64,000 nucleotides of DNA from Rhodobacterales bacterium HKCCA1288 (GCA_015693905.1 CP065161.1:124001-188000); one strand, 5' to 3'; shown: positions 25,003 to 34,254, numbered from the stretch's first letter. A program made the numbers and translations. Notes: generated by a model from the letters alone, not told the origin.

Positions 25003-26052
25003 TTAATCATGCTGCATCTGCGGTCGCACCAAAGCCCGATAGATATCCTCCATCTTCACCTTGCCGATGATCTTGGTGGGATCGTTCGGGTCAGAGACGG
25101 CAAAGGTGCCATCAATGCGGCCCTTATGGGCGTTGATGACCGCCTCTAGCGTATCATCGCCCTGCACGACATCACTACAGCCGCGCTTTGTTTTGGCGGG
25201 GCTCATGATGGATTTCACCTTCAAAACGCGAGCGCGGTTGATGTCTTGGATGAATTCCTCAATGTAGCGTGCGGCGGGGCGCAGCAATATCTCCTGCGGA
25301 TCGCCTTGCTGCACGATATAGCCATCTTTCAAAACCACCAAGTGATCGGCCAGTTTCAGCGCCTCGTCCAAATCATGGGTGATGAAGATGATGGTCTTGT
25401 GCAGATCGCGTTGCAATTCCAACAGCAAATCTTGCATCGAGGTGCGGATCAGCGGGTCAAGCGCGGAAAATGCCTCGTCCATCAGCATCACATCGGCGTT
25501 TGAGGTCAAGGCGCGGGCCAGACCCACGCGCTGCTGCATCCCGCCTGAAAGCTGGCTTGGATAGCTGTCTTCCATCCCTTCAAGACCCACACGCGCCAAC
25601 CATTTGCGCGCCTCATCCTCGGCTTGCTTAATATTCTCGCCGCGCGCCTCGGGCGCAAGGACTGTGTTGGCCAAGACGGTGCGATGAGGCAAAAGCGCGA
25701 ATTTCTGGAACACCATCGACATAGACCGCCGCCGCAAATTGCGCAGCGCCTCCTCGTCCATGGCCAGAACATCTGTGCCATCGAGAAAGATCTGCCCTGA
25801 GGTCGGTTCGATCAATCGGTTCAGGTGGCGGATCAGCGTGGATTTGCCAGAGCCAGACAGGCCCATCACAACGGTAATTTGCCCCTCGCGCATATCCACG
25901 TTGATATTATTCAACGCCAGAACATGCCCCGTTTCTTGCATGAAGGCGGATTTGTCGATGCCATCATAAACCTTGTCCTGCACGGCGCGCGGATTGTGGC
26001 CGTAGATTTTGAACAGGTTTTGCACCGAGATTTTTACGTCACCCAAAGCCAT
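25003..26052 (-). CDS. proV: Glycine betaine/proline ABC transporter ATPase with CBS domain
   Basis: The 349-residue product is ProV/OpuAA-like: Walker A GLSGSGKST near residue 62, signature LSGGMQQRV, Walker B VMLMDEAFSAL and HD switch FITHDLDEALKLAD. The C-terminal about 65 residues (SIMSPAKTKRGCSDVVQGDDT and IIGKVKMEDIYRALV) form one CBS-like domain, the usual ionic-strength sensor pair in this family being shortened. It is the last gene of the proX-proW-proV operon. Confidence 0.93.
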   Translation of the reverse strand: MALGDVKISVQNLFKIYGHNPRAVQDKVYDGIDKSAFMQETGHVLALNNINVDMREGQITVVMGLSGSGKSTLIRHLNRLIEPTSGQIFLDGTDVLAMDEEALRNLRRRSMSMVFQKFALLPHRTVLANTVLAPEARGENIKQAEDEARKWLARVGLEGMEDSYPSQLSGGMQQRVGLARALTSNADVMLMDEAFSALDPLIRTSMQDLLLELQRDLHKTIIFITHDLDEALKLADHLVVLKDGYIVQQGDPQEILLRPAARYIEEFIQDINRARVLKVKSIMSPAKTKRGCSDVVQGDDTLEAVINAHKGRIDGTFAVSDPNDPTKIIGKVKMEDIYRALVRPQMQHD

Positions 26053-26077
26053 GGTTTCTTAGTCCCTTCTGCGGTGC

Positions 26078-27085
26078 TTATGATTTGTTCGACTTGTCGA
26101 TGCGTGCCAAGGCGGCCTTGGAGACGCGATCAAGCATAATCGCGATCAACACGATGCCAAAACCTGCCAAGAAGCCAACACCGAGGCGCAGGTTGTTGAT
26201 GCCATCGAGAACCAATGTTCCCAGACCTGGGGCCGATACGAGCGAGGCAATCACCACCATCGCAAGGCTCATCATGATCGTTTGGTTCACACCCGCCATA
26301 ATATTGGGCAGGGCCAACGGAATTTGCACGCGATAAAGTTTCTGGCGATCCGTTAAGCCAAAGGCCGTGACCGCCTCCATCACATCGCGATCCACAAGGC
26401 GAATGCCCAAATTGGTCAGGCGCACCACGGGCACAATCGCATAGAGGATAATCGCAAGCCCATAGAGCTTGGGTTCGGTGATATTGAACAAGAAAATGAG
26501 GGGGATCAGATATACAAAGGTCGGCAAGGTTTGCAGCATATCCAAAATCGGGATCATCGCGTTTTGAAACCTGTCCGAGCGCGACATGGCAATGCCAAGC
26601 GGCACCCCGAAGGCCACACACAGCACCGTGCACACAAAAATGATCGACAGCGTTTGAATGGCGAATTCGTAGTAATCGACAAAGAGCAAAAACAAGAAAG
26701 ACGCCGCCACAATGCCCGCCACCTTGTAGGAATTCGACAAAAGCTTGGCCACCAAGATCAAAAGCGGCACCAAAATCCACCACGGCATTTCCACAAACAG
26801 GGTCAAGGCACCATCAAGCGCCCATGACAGGGGCTGTGTCAGCGGATCAAGCACAGCGCGCAGGGCGGGGCGAATATAAAGGAACCCATCCTCCAACGCG
26901 GCGGTGAAATCGCGGGTTTTGGGAAAGGCTGCACAGGCTTCGTTCAGCGTATCAAGCGAGGGAAAAGGCAAATCCCATGGGCTTGGGGCTTCGTTGCGCA
27001 AAGATGACAGTGATAAAAGCGGCCCGCTATCGGTTTTGCAGGCGTCTGTCATGCCAAGCGCGCTGAATATCCAATCATATGCCAT
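26078..27085 (-). CDS. proW: Glycine betaine/proline ABC transporter permease
   Basis: The 335-residue product is ProW-like: a periplasmic or cytoplasmic N-terminal part of about 90 residues, then membrane segments with the permease EAA motif region AVTAFGLTDRQKLYRVQIPLALPNIMAGVNQTIMM seen from residue 233. I set the start at ATG 27085, which follows a strong GAGGAGGG site; an upstream TTG at 27103 would place that site inside the gene. Spacing to proV is 25 bases. Confidence 0.93.
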   Translation of the reverse strand: MAYDWIFSALGMTDACKTDSGPLLSLSSLRNEAPSPWDLPFPSLDTLNEACAAFPKTRDFTAALEDGFLYIRPALRAVLDPLTQPLSWALDGALTLFVEMPWWILVPLLILVAKLLSNSYKVAGIVAASFLFLLFVDYYEFAIQTLSIIFVCTVLCVAFGVPLGIAMSRSDRFQNAMIPILDMLQTLPTFVYLIPLIFLFNITEPKLYGLAIILYAIVPVVRLTNLGIRLVDRDVMEAVTAFGLTDRQKLYRVQIPLALPNIMAGVNQTIMMSLAMVVIASLVSAPGLGTLVLDGINNLRLGVGFLAGFGIVLIAIMLDRVSKAALARIDKSNKS

Positions 27086-27112
27086 AGGTTTCCCTCCTCG
27101 CAAAATGAGAGA

Positions 27113-27136
27113 GGCCAGCGCCCTGCGGCGCTGACC
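27113..27136 (-). terminator. Intercistronic hairpin between proX and proW
   Basis: On the minus strand GGTCAGCGCC and GGCGCTGGCC pair through ten positions (one G-T) around the loop GCAG, starting 19 bases after the proX stop. There is no immediate T-run, so it is a pausing or mRNA-stabilising hairpin rather than a full terminator. It would let the binding protein be made in excess over the membrane parts. Confidence 0.55.
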
Positions 27137-27154
27137 TTTGTCATTGGTTGTGGA

Positions 27155-28120
27155 TTATTGCAGAAGCGCTGAAACGCGCGAAGCTGCATCCTCGGACATC
27201 CAGCCAAGGATCATGTCGCTGTGGTTGGTCAAAACCCAAGCCGCAGCTTCATCCGCGGAGGCGCCATTGTCCTCAGCCCATGCAAGCATAGAGCTGACAA
27301 CATCATTTGGCATTTCCATATTGCGAACGAAATCAGCAACCTCGGGTGCACGCTCTGCCAAATCGGCGGTCACAGCGTTCACAACAGTTGCAGCAGGGAA
27401 ATCCGATGGGCCCCAAGTGGCAGGGTCAGCATCGGCATTTTGGTTGATCGCATGCTGTGGCCCGTCAACAGGGCCAAGGTCGATCTTGGTCAGGTCGTAT
27501 TTGCCCAAGATTGCAGTCGGGCCCCAGTAATAGCCGAACCATGGCTCACCCGCCTCGTCAGCGGCGGCGATGGAGGCGGCAAGGTTCGCGCCCGAGCCGT
27601 GATCAAATACTTCGATCCCGTTGCCCTCAAGGTCAAATACAACTTTCAGCGCATCATTCACGATACGGCAGCCCCACCCAACAGGGCAGTTGTTAAAGCG
27701 TCCGCCAACCAGTTCTGGATTGGCCAAGACACCTTGAATTGTTGCCAATTCAGGATGGGCTTCAACCGCACTTGTGGAGATCCACCAACCTTCTTCGCCG
27801 CCATTGGAGAATGTGTTTGAGGCAGTGATAACTTTGCCTTGCGCTTCAAGATCGGCATAGACAGTGGCCGAGTTCACCCAGACCTCAGGCACGATGTCTG
27901 GCTCGCCATTTTCGGCCAAAGATGTGACTGCGGGCACGGTGTCTGTTGGCACGATGGTGACTTCGCAACCATAGCCTTGCTCAAGGACAAAGCCCGTCAG
28001 CGCCGCCAAGGCCTCGCCCGAGGCCCAACCCATTGCGCCAACGCTGACCTGACCACAGGCAAATGCGCCGCTTGTGGACAGCATGAGGGCCGCCACGGAT
28101 GTATAAGCAAACTTCTTCAT
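27155..28120 (-). CDS. proX: Glycine betaine-binding periplasmic protein
   Basis: The 321-residue product has a signal peptide (KKFAYTSVAALMLSTSGAFA) with a cysteine just after the cleavage region, so it may be a lipoprotein or simply a cysteine-start mature protein. The mature part shows the type II betaine-binding fold: VSVGAMGWASGEALAAL, PAVTSLAENGEPDIVPEVWVN, EEGWWISTSAVE and EPWFGYYWGPTAI, with aromatic residues for the trimethylammonium group. It is the first gene of the operon, followed by proW after 69 bases containing a hairpin. Confidence 0.92.
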   Translation of the reverse strand: MKKFAYTSVAALMLSTSGAFACGQVSVGAMGWASGEALAALTGFVLEQGYGCEVTIVPTDTVPAVTSLAENGEPDIVPEVWVNSATVYADLEAQGKVITASNTFSNGGEEGWWISTSAVEAHPELATIQGVLANPELVGGRFNNCPVGWGCRIVNDALKVVFDLEGNGIEVFDHGSGANLAASIAAADEAGEPWFGYYWGPTAILGKYDLTKIDLGPVDGPQHAINQNADADPATWGPSDFPAATVVNAVTADLAERAPEVADFVRNMEMPNDVVSSMLAWAEDNGASADEAAAWVLTNHSDMILGWMSEDAASRVSALLQ

Positions 28121-28404
28121 CTTTCATTACCTCCCAGATGGTGTTCCAAGTTCACAACGAACTTGTAGGTTTTCAGGTTCTTCAACCGACATTTTGCGCG
28201 CAATTGCGACATTCTCGGTTTTAGTGTCCGACCTCGGCGCAAGATCAGCGCCGAACCCGATTTCTGGCATGGGCTTAGCATGCCGGTCTCGGCACGAGGG
28301 TCAACCAGGTGAGGCTGAAATTTTCGTGCAAACTGAATATTTTTTGGCAAGAGCGTCTTGGTCTTTTTGCCACCTCCGCGGTGGGCTGTTTGGTATCCTT
28401 CTGA
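28121..28404. other. Non-coding region between proX and the DUF3726-like gene
   Basis: These 284 bases hold several perfect inverted repeats. CAAGTTC/GAACTTG at 28147-28165 with a five-base spacer lies 27 bases upstream of the proX start and is a candidate operator. CGGCGC/GCGCCG at 28235-28253 and GGCATG/CATGCC at 28266-28284 form two short hairpins in the leader or at the end of the neighbouring operon. No convincing gene is seen. Confidence 0.5.
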
Positions 28405-29067
28405 TCAATCATTGTCGCTCAAGCCCGCACCTGCGCCCGTCTCGCGCGATTGCGCCGTGGCGGGCACGGTTGTCGCAAGCGCAAAGCGATCAAGGCTTGC
28501 GTAGGCCTCTGGCGTGATTTCGGGGGGATGGGGCGCGCGCAGCACAGATGCGCCATAGGGGCTTGGTTTGGCGCAGAGGGTCAGGGTGTGACCGCGCGCG
28601 TGATCTGCAAATTCGGTGATGTCGCGCGCAGCCAAAGGGACAAGCCCGCCAAAAACAAGCGCGGCTTTGGGTGTTGTAATTTGCACCGCGCGGCCCGCGC
28701 GCGCAGCCAGCCCATCCACGAGCGGCAGCAGCATCAGCGGCTCGGCCACAGCGGCAAGCGTCACGGGGTTTGGGCCAAAAAGACCCCGCGGGCTCGTCCC
28801 GAGATCACAAATCAGCGCGCCCGTTGTGACAGGGCAAAGCGGTGTGCCAGATTGCCCCCAAACGCGCCCGTCAATCTCGGTCATCTGTGGCAGACCCAAA
28901 ACCGCCTGCGCGGCACATAACGCAAGGGCAGGGCCTGCGCCGTTGATGCCCCATTGCGCTAAAGTCGCCAAACTTGCGCCGAATTCCTCGGCCAAGCCCC
29001 AAGAATAGCCCGCGCCGCGCGCGGCCTTCATGCCCAAGCTCGCCCATTCCCCCGCGCTAAGCTGCAT
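28405..29067 (-). CDS. DUF3726-like hypothetical protein
   Basis: The product is about 220 residues, rich in alanine, without signal peptide or membrane segments. It begins QLSAGEWASLGMKAARGAGYSWGLAEEFG and resembles the DUF3726 family from memory; I am only moderately sure of the name. The start at 29067 lies inside the last codons of the upstream gene (overlap 11 bases), so it is translationally coupled. It ends the operon that starts with the aldehyde dehydrogenase. Function unknown; the pairing with the larger unknown protein suggests a complex. Confidence 0.65.
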   Translation of the reverse strand: MQLSAGEWASLGMKAARGAGYSWGLAEEFGASLATLAQWGINGAGPALALCAAQAVLGLPQMTEIDGRVWGQSGTPLCPVTTGALICDLGTSPRGLFGPNPVTLAAVAEPLMLLPLVDGLAARAGRAVQITTPKAALVFGGLVPLAARDITEFADHARGHTLTLCAKPSPYGASVLRAPHPPEITPEAYASLDRFALATTVPATAQSRETGAGAGLSDND

Positions 29068-30757
29068 CTGCCCCCCCATGCGCGGGTGCGCAGATATGTT
29101 CAGGGAAAACTTGCCCCGCAAAGAGGCTGATGCGCAGCCATTTATCCGAGCGCGGATCAAAGTGATTGGCCCCAAAAAAGGCCAGCTTATAGCGCATCAT
29201 ATCAATGGGCAGGATGTCAGCGCCGATGAGGTTTTCGCGAATCTCGCCATAATCGCGCCCCGCCAACCATTGTAGGCGGCGCAGAATTTGGCGATGTTCG
29301 GGATGGGCCAAAAGAAACGCATAGGCGGGCGTGGCATCAGGGTAGGCGGCCATCGCGTCATAGGCCTGACGGATCAAATAGGCGATGCCAAGCGGGGCTT
29401 CACGGGTTGCGCCCTCTTCCTCGAAGCGCGCGCCAAGGCGGGGTTCAAGCTTTTCTTCCGAGACATACCAGAACCGCGCTCGTGCTTCTTGGGTTGAGAA
29501 ATCATAGGACAAGGCCCAATCGTAACGGCCCTCAATCGCGCGGCGCAGATCGCCAAGCCGCGCTTGCCCCTCAATCGGGGGGGCAGGTGGCTCGTCTGCG
29601 CGCAGCGACATTTCCAAATCGTCAATCAGCGCGCCGCAGGGTTCAAGCAGGATCGACAAGAGCATTTCTTGCCCCTCAAGGCTTAGATGCGCTTCCCCCC
29701 AGTGCCATATCGCATTCCATGGCAGATCTTTCGCGCAATGTCCGCGACCTGTGGTGAGATGATGATGCAGCTTTTCCAAATCCCCCCGCAGATCTGCCAA
29801 TTTGGCCAGTTGCACAGGGTGACTTGAACGCCATGTCGCGGCTGTGTCGCGCGCAGCCTCGCAGCCCGCGATCAGCGCACGCAAATCTGCCTCTGACATC
29901 CGTCTTTGGCCGCGCACCCGTGCAAGCGCCGTTTCGCGCACCCGCACCCAAGCGTCCAAAAGGGCAGGGTGACGGACTAAGAACGGGGCCATGCCAAGAC
30001 CTGTAGAATTTCCCACCCCAAGACTGCGGGCCAATGCGGGCGCAAGCGTTGTGGCCTCTGCCCCGCCTTTGGCGCGGGCCAGATGATTGACAAGGTCGAT
30101 GGTAAAGCTGCGGGTCAGCCAAACCGACATCATCTCAGCTTGGAACGGCGCGCATAATTCTGGCCGCGTGGCAATATCGGCATTTTCCGCCGCCCCGAAT
30201 TTGGACGAGCCATAAACGGCGGTTGTGCGCATTAAATAGCCCACCTCATCAAGCGCATCGCGTTCTGGCTGTTGGCCCGTGGCCAAGCGGGCCACAACAT
30301 GATCAAACAACCTGACCGACCGATTGGCGCGGCTGAGGGATAATTCCCGCGGGCTGATGCGCCCTGCCTCTTGCAGGGGCACATTGGCGCTCAGCCGCGT
30401 GATATCATCTGCGGTGGGGATACCATCAAAGAGGGTAAAGGTGGCATCCCACGCAGTCGCAATCACCCGATCCGAGCGTTGATCTGCGGGCAGATCGTGG
30501 GCAAAGGCCACAAGGCTATAACTGCGCTTAGGCCCGTGTAGGCAATAGACGGCATACCCAACACCGTTTTCGTCAAGATCAAAAATACGCCGCTCAAACC
30601 GCCACCCTTCGGTTTCAATGCGGCGCAGCAACATGCGCAGAAATGACAGCCGCGTGGGGTGGGCTGATCCCATCCGCGCGAGGCGCATGACCGTATCAGG
30701 CGCCCGCAGCGCAATCGGCGCAAGGCCCATGATATGGGGCGCCGCCCGATCCATCAT
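29057..30757 (-). CDS. Unknown 566-residue operon protein
   Basis: I do not recognise this family. The product has no signal peptide and no clear membrane segment. It is rich in arginine and tryptophan-containing blocks such as FTLFDGIPTADDITRLSANVP and RGHCAKDLPWNAIWHWGEAHLS, with a conserved-looking GNSTGLGMAPFLVRHP near residue 250. The start is ATG 30757 or 30754 in the string ATGATGG, overlapping the stop of the dipeptidase-like gene. It lies in one operon with an aldehyde dehydrogenase, the M19 homologue and a DUF3726-like gene, so it probably takes part in the same catabolic route. Confidence 0.7.
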   Translation of the reverse strand: MMDRAAPHIMGLAPIALRAPDTVMRLARMGSAHPTRLSFLRMLLRRIETEGWRFERRIFDLDENGVGYAVYCLHGPKRSYSLVAFAHDLPADQRSDRVIATAWDATFTLFDGIPTADDITRLSANVPLQEAGRISPRELSLSRANRSVRLFDHVVARLATGQQPERDALDEVGYLMRTTAVYGSSKFGAAENADIATRPELCAPFQAEMMSVWLTRSFTIDLVNHLARAKGGAEATTLAPALARSLGVGNSTGLGMAPFLVRHPALLDAWVRVRETALARVRGQRRMSEADLRALIAGCEAARDTAATWRSSHPVQLAKLADLRGDLEKLHHHLTTGRGHCAKDLPWNAIWHWGEAHLSLEGQEMLLSILLEPCGALIDDLEMSLRADEPPAPPIEGQARLGDLRRAIEGRYDWALSYDFSTQEARARFWYVSEEKLEPRLGARFEEEGATREAPLGIAYLIRQAYDAMAAYPDATPAYAFLLAHPEHRQILRRLQWLAGRDYGEIRENLIGADILPIDMMRYKLAFFGANHFDPRSDKWLRISLFAGQVFPEHICAPAHGGADAA

Positions 30758-31794
30758 TGCGCGGCCTTTGTATTGGGGACAGCCTGCACTGCGGGGGTGA
30801 AACTTTCGCTGAAAAAGCGCTGCCAATTTCCACCCATGATTGCCGCGACATTGCCCGCGTCAAACCCCGCTGCGCGCAGCCCTGCGGCCAAACGGCCAAA
30901 ATCGCGATTGTCGGCAAAGAAATCAGGCATGGGCGGGAACCCCGCCTGCGCGGCACTGCCTTCGCCATAGTCGATATTTTTCGTCCAACGCCCGACCCGC
31001 ATCCATTCGACCACGCTGTCGGGTTGATCTTGGCATAGATCCGTTCCAATGCCGATCTGCGAGACGCCCATCAAATCGGCAGCCCGCGCAACCATGTCGC
31101 AGAAATTTTGCAAGCTACAGGCAGACCCGCCCTTCAGGTGATGGGGATAGATCGAAAAACCAAGCATCCCCCCCGATTGGCCAAGGGCGCGTAAGAGATC
31201 ATCGGATTTATTGCGCAAGGCAGGGTGCCAACTGGCCAGATTTGCATGGGTGATTGCAATCGGGCGGGTGGAGTGTTCCATCGCCTCAAAGGTCGAGCGC
31301 TCGCCCGAATGGCTCATGTCGATGACCAGACCCACGCGGTTCATCTCGGCCACCACCTCGCGCCCCATGCGGGTGAGGCCTGTATCCTCGGCCTCATAGC
31401 AGCCCGTGGCAAGCAGGGATTGGTTGTTATAGGTCAATTGCATGAACCGTAGACCTAAGCGATGCAGCACCTCGACCAACCCAATGTCATCTTCGATGCA
31501 GGAGGGGTTTTGCGAGCCAAAGAAAATTGCCGTGCGCCCCGAGGCGCGCGCGCGGGCAATATCGCTCGCGTCAAAGCCTTGAAAAATCAGGTCTGGATAG
31601 GTTTCGAACCAGCGGTTCCATTTTTCGATATTGAGAACCGTTTCACGGAAATTCTCGTGATAGGTGATGGTGACATGCACCGCATCCACCCCGCCTTCGC
31701 GCATCTGGCGAAAGACTTTTTCCGACCAATTGGCATATTGCAGCCCGTCAATCAGCGGGTTTTGCACGGGATGCATCGCACCTGTTCCACTCAT
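30754..31794 (-). CDS. M19 (renal dipeptidase) family homologue with altered metal site
   Basis: The 346-residue product aligns with membrane dipeptidases in the second half: LVIDMSHSGERSTFEAME, ITHANLASWHPALRNKSDD and SQIGIGTDLCQDQ carry the two zinc-site histidines and the catalytic aspartate. In the first half the HXD zinc ligands of IDGHND are replaced by IDGLQY, and the bridging glutamate of the EGG motif by GSQNPS. It is therefore not a normal binuclear dipeptidase. No signal peptide is present, unlike membrane dipeptidases. Starts overlap by four bases with the ALDH upstream and the unknown protein downstream. The likely substrate is a small amide or cyclic compound. Confidence 0.82.
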   Translation of the reverse strand: MSGTGAMHPVQNPLIDGLQYANWSEKVFRQMREGGVDAVHVTITYHENFRETVLNIEKWNRWFETYPDLIFQGFDASDIARARASGRTAIFFGSQNPSCIEDDIGLVEVLHRLGLRFMQLTYNNQSLLATGCYEAEDTGLTRMGREVVAEMNRVGLVIDMSHSGERSTFEAMEHSTRPIAITHANLASWHPALRNKSDDLLRALGQSGGMLGFSIYPHHLKGGSACSLQNFCDMVARAADLMGVSQIGIGTDLCQDQPDSVVEWMRVGRWTKNIDYGEGSAAQAGFPPMPDFFADNRDFGRLAAGLRAAGFDAGNVAAIMGGNWQRFFSESFTPAVQAVPNTKAAQ

Positions 31795-33239
31795 TCCAAA
31801 TCCCCCGTGACCCCAAGGTAAGAGGTTTTGACTGTCGTGTAAAACTCTGCGGCATAGCGGCCTTGTTCGCGTGGCCCGTAGGAGGATGCCCCCCGCCCCC
31901 CGAAAGGCACATGGTAATCTGTGCCTGCGGTGGGAAGGTTCACCATCACGCAGCCCGCCCGCATATGCGCGCGGAAATGGGCGGCGCGGGCAAGGCTTTT
32001 GGTCATGATCCCTGCGGTGAGGCCAAATTCGCTGTCATTGGCAACGTCTAGCCCTTCGGCATAGCTGCCCACCTTAATCACCGATGTGATGGGGGCGAAC
32101 ATTTCTTCGCGGTTGATCCGCATATCATTGCGGGTCTTGGCGAAGACCGCAGGGCGCATGAAATAGCCTGTGGTATCCGCCTCAGCGCGGGTTCCGCCAC
32201 ATAAAAGCTCTGCCCCTTCGGATTGACCGAGGGCGATATAATCAAGATTGCTCTTAAGCTGGGCTTCGCTCACCACAGGGCCGATTTGCGTGGCGCTGTC
32301 TAGGGCGGGGCCAACCACGAGCTTATTTGTGGCCGCGACCAATTTTTCGACAAAAGCATCGTGGATTTTCTCATGCACGATCAAACGCGAGGCGGCGGTG
32401 CATTTTTGACCCGTGCCCCCGAAAGCCGCATTCACACTATGGGCCACAGCCAGATCAAGGTCGCAATCCTCCATCACGAGCATAGGGTTCTTTGATCCCA
32501 TTTCCATTTGCAACTTGGTCATATTGGGAATGGCTGATGCGGCAATGGCGCGGCCCACAGGAACCGAGCCTGTAAAGCTGATGGCATCCACTGCGGCACT
32601 TTCCACCAAAGCCTGTCCAATCGTGCCCCCTGCGCCCATAACCAAGTTGAACAGGCCTTTGGGAATGTTTTGGCGAGCGATGATCTCGGTCAGCATCACG
32701 GCGCTTGCAGGGGTTAGGTTGGCAGGCTTCCAGATCACGGCATTGCCAAAGGCCAATGCAGGCGCGATTTTCCACGCGGGCGTTGCGATTGGAAAATTCC
32801 AGGGGCTGATGATCGCCACAACGCCTACAGGTTCGCGGCGCACATCCACCTCAATGCCGCCGCGCACGCTTTCGGCATGGTCGCCTTGATTGCGCAGCGC
32901 CTCTGCTGCGAAATAGGTAAAGAATTGGCCTGCGCGATAGGCCTCACCGCGACCTTCGGCGCGCGGTTTTCCCTCCTCGCGGGAAATCATCTCGCCCAGT
33001 TCATCGGCCCGTGCCATCATCTCTGTGCCAATGGCCATCAGCACATTGTGCCGCGCCTCAATGCCCATGGCCCACCATTCGGCCTGTGCACGCCGCGCCG
33101 CGGCCAAGCTTTCTGTCAAATCTTCATGGCTGGCTTGGGCGAAATGGCCAATCACATCGCTGGTGTCAGATGGGTTGATATTCGCAATCTGCGCCACGCC
33201 ATCGCGCCACATACCATTGATGAAATTCTGACCCTGCAT
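31791..33239 (-). CDS. Aldehyde dehydrogenase, ketoglutarate semialdehyde dehydrogenase-like
   Basis: The 482-residue product has the NAD(P) binding ISPWNFPIATPAWKIAPALA, FTGSVPVGRAIAA, the catalytic glutamate region MEMGSKNPMLVMEDCDLD (Gly-Ser in place of the usual Gly-Gly), and the catalytic cysteine in GTGQKCTAASRLIV. The KNPMLVMEDCDLD pattern is closest to 2,5-dioxovalerate (alpha-ketoglutaric semialdehyde) dehydrogenases. It is the first gene of the minus-strand operon and divergent from the LysR gene, so it probably performs the last oxidation to a central metabolite. Confidence 0.88.
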   Translation of the reverse strand: MQGQNFINGMWRDGVAQIANINPSDTSDVIGHFAQASHEDLTESLAAARRAQAEWWAMGIEARHNVLMAIGTEMMARADELGEMISREEGKPRAEGRGEAYRAGQFFTYFAAEALRNQGDHAESVRGGIEVDVRREPVGVVAIISPWNFPIATPAWKIAPALAFGNAVIWKPANLTPASAVMLTEIIARQNIPKGLFNLVMGAGGTIGQALVESAAVDAISFTGSVPVGRAIAASAIPNMTKLQMEMGSKNPMLVMEDCDLDLAVAHSVNAAFGGTGQKCTAASRLIVHEKIHDAFVEKLVAATNKLVVGPALDSATQIGPVVSEAQLKSNLDYIALGQSEGAELLCGGTRAEADTTGYFMRPAVFAKTRNDMRINREEMFAPITSVIKVGSYAEGLDVANDSEFGLTAGIMTKSLARAAHFRAHMRAGCVMVNLPTAGTDYHVPFGGRGASSYGPREQGRYAAEFYTTVKTSYLGVTGDLE

Positions 33240-33334
33240 AAACCTGTCCCTTGTTACCGCGCATTCAGCCTAGACAGGGGGGTATACTTCAGGCAATCTC
33301 AAATTATTGAAATAAATTTCAAGAATCCTGAAAT

Positions 33335-34222
33335 ATGATCAAGTTAGAGATGTTGCGCGTGTTTTTGGCCGTGGCCGAAGAGGGGGCCTTGGCGCTTGCG
33401 GCGCAGAAATTGGGGCGCACGCCATCGGCCCTGTCGATGGCCCTATCACAGCTTGAGGCCCAAGTGGGCGCGCCCCTCTTTGAAACGGATCGCAAAAATC
33501 GCCTCACCCCTTTGGGACGTTTGGTGTTGGAGGAGGCGCGGCGCGCCACCAATTCCTATACCCGCAGTCTCGATGCCATAGCGCGCCATGCGCGATCTTT
33601 GGCGGGAACTGTGCGGGTCATGGCGGTGCCTTCTGCGACCATCACGCTTTTGCCGCGGGCGGTTTTGGCCTTTTCGCAGGCCCGCCCTGATGTGCGCCTT
33701 GATATTCGCGACAGCGACACCGCCAGTGTGATTGCACAAGTGGCGATGGGCGAGGTGGATATTGGGATAATCTCGCAATCCCCGCGTGCCAATGCCGCGC
33801 CATCCGTTGAGGCAGAGGTCATTTTGAGCGACCCTTTAGGGATTGTCGCGCGCCATGACGGGCGATTTGCACAGATGACCAAGGGGCGCGGCGTGCGGTG
33901 GCAAGATTTGATCCACGAGCCGCTGATTGCCAATCCGCTTTGCGATTTGGTGGATCACCCAAGCGTGACCGAAGGATTGCAAGATTGCCGCATTGAGGCG
34001 CGCAATACCACCGCACTTTTGGCCTTTGTGCGGGCGGGTATCGGGATTACGATTTTGCCCCAAACCGCGATGACCGAGGCCGACCCCGCGTTGCGCTTCT
34101 TTGCCCCAAATGATCCGCATAGCCGCCGTGAGCTGTGTAAAATAAGGAACCGCGCCGCCCATCTTAGCCCTGTGGCGCAGTCATTTTGGGACTTGCTTGC
34201 ACCGCTTGCGTCAAGCCCTTAG
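33335..34222 (+). CDS. LysR family transcriptional regulator
   Basis: The 295-residue product begins with a LysR winged helix (LEMLRVFLAVAEEGALALAAQKLGRTPSALSMALSQLEAQVGAPLFET, residues 4-50) and a LysR substrate domain with VRVMAVPSATITLLPRAVLAFSQARPDVRLDI. It starts 95 bases from the ALDH start on the opposite strand, the classic arrangement for a regulator of the divergent catabolic operon. Upstream, CAATCTCAAATTATTGAAA contains AT-rich partial dyads of the T-N11-A kind. Confidence 0.92.
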   Translation: MIKLEMLRVFLAVAEEGALALAAQKLGRTPSALSMALSQLEAQVGAPLFETDRKNRLTPLGRLVLEEARRATNSYTRSLDAIARHARSLAGTVRVMAVPSATITLLPRAVLAFSQARPDVRLDIRDSDTASVIAQVAMGEVDIGIISQSPRANAAPSVEAEVILSDPLGIVARHDGRFAQMTKGRGVRWQDLIHEPLIANPLCDLVDHPSVTEGLQDCRIEARNTTALLAFVRAGIGITILPQTAMTEADPALRFFAPNDPHSRRELCKIRNRAAHLSPVAQSFWDLLAPLASSP

Positions 34223-34254
34223 CCTTTGACAAAACGACCACAGGGAGGGCGGCC

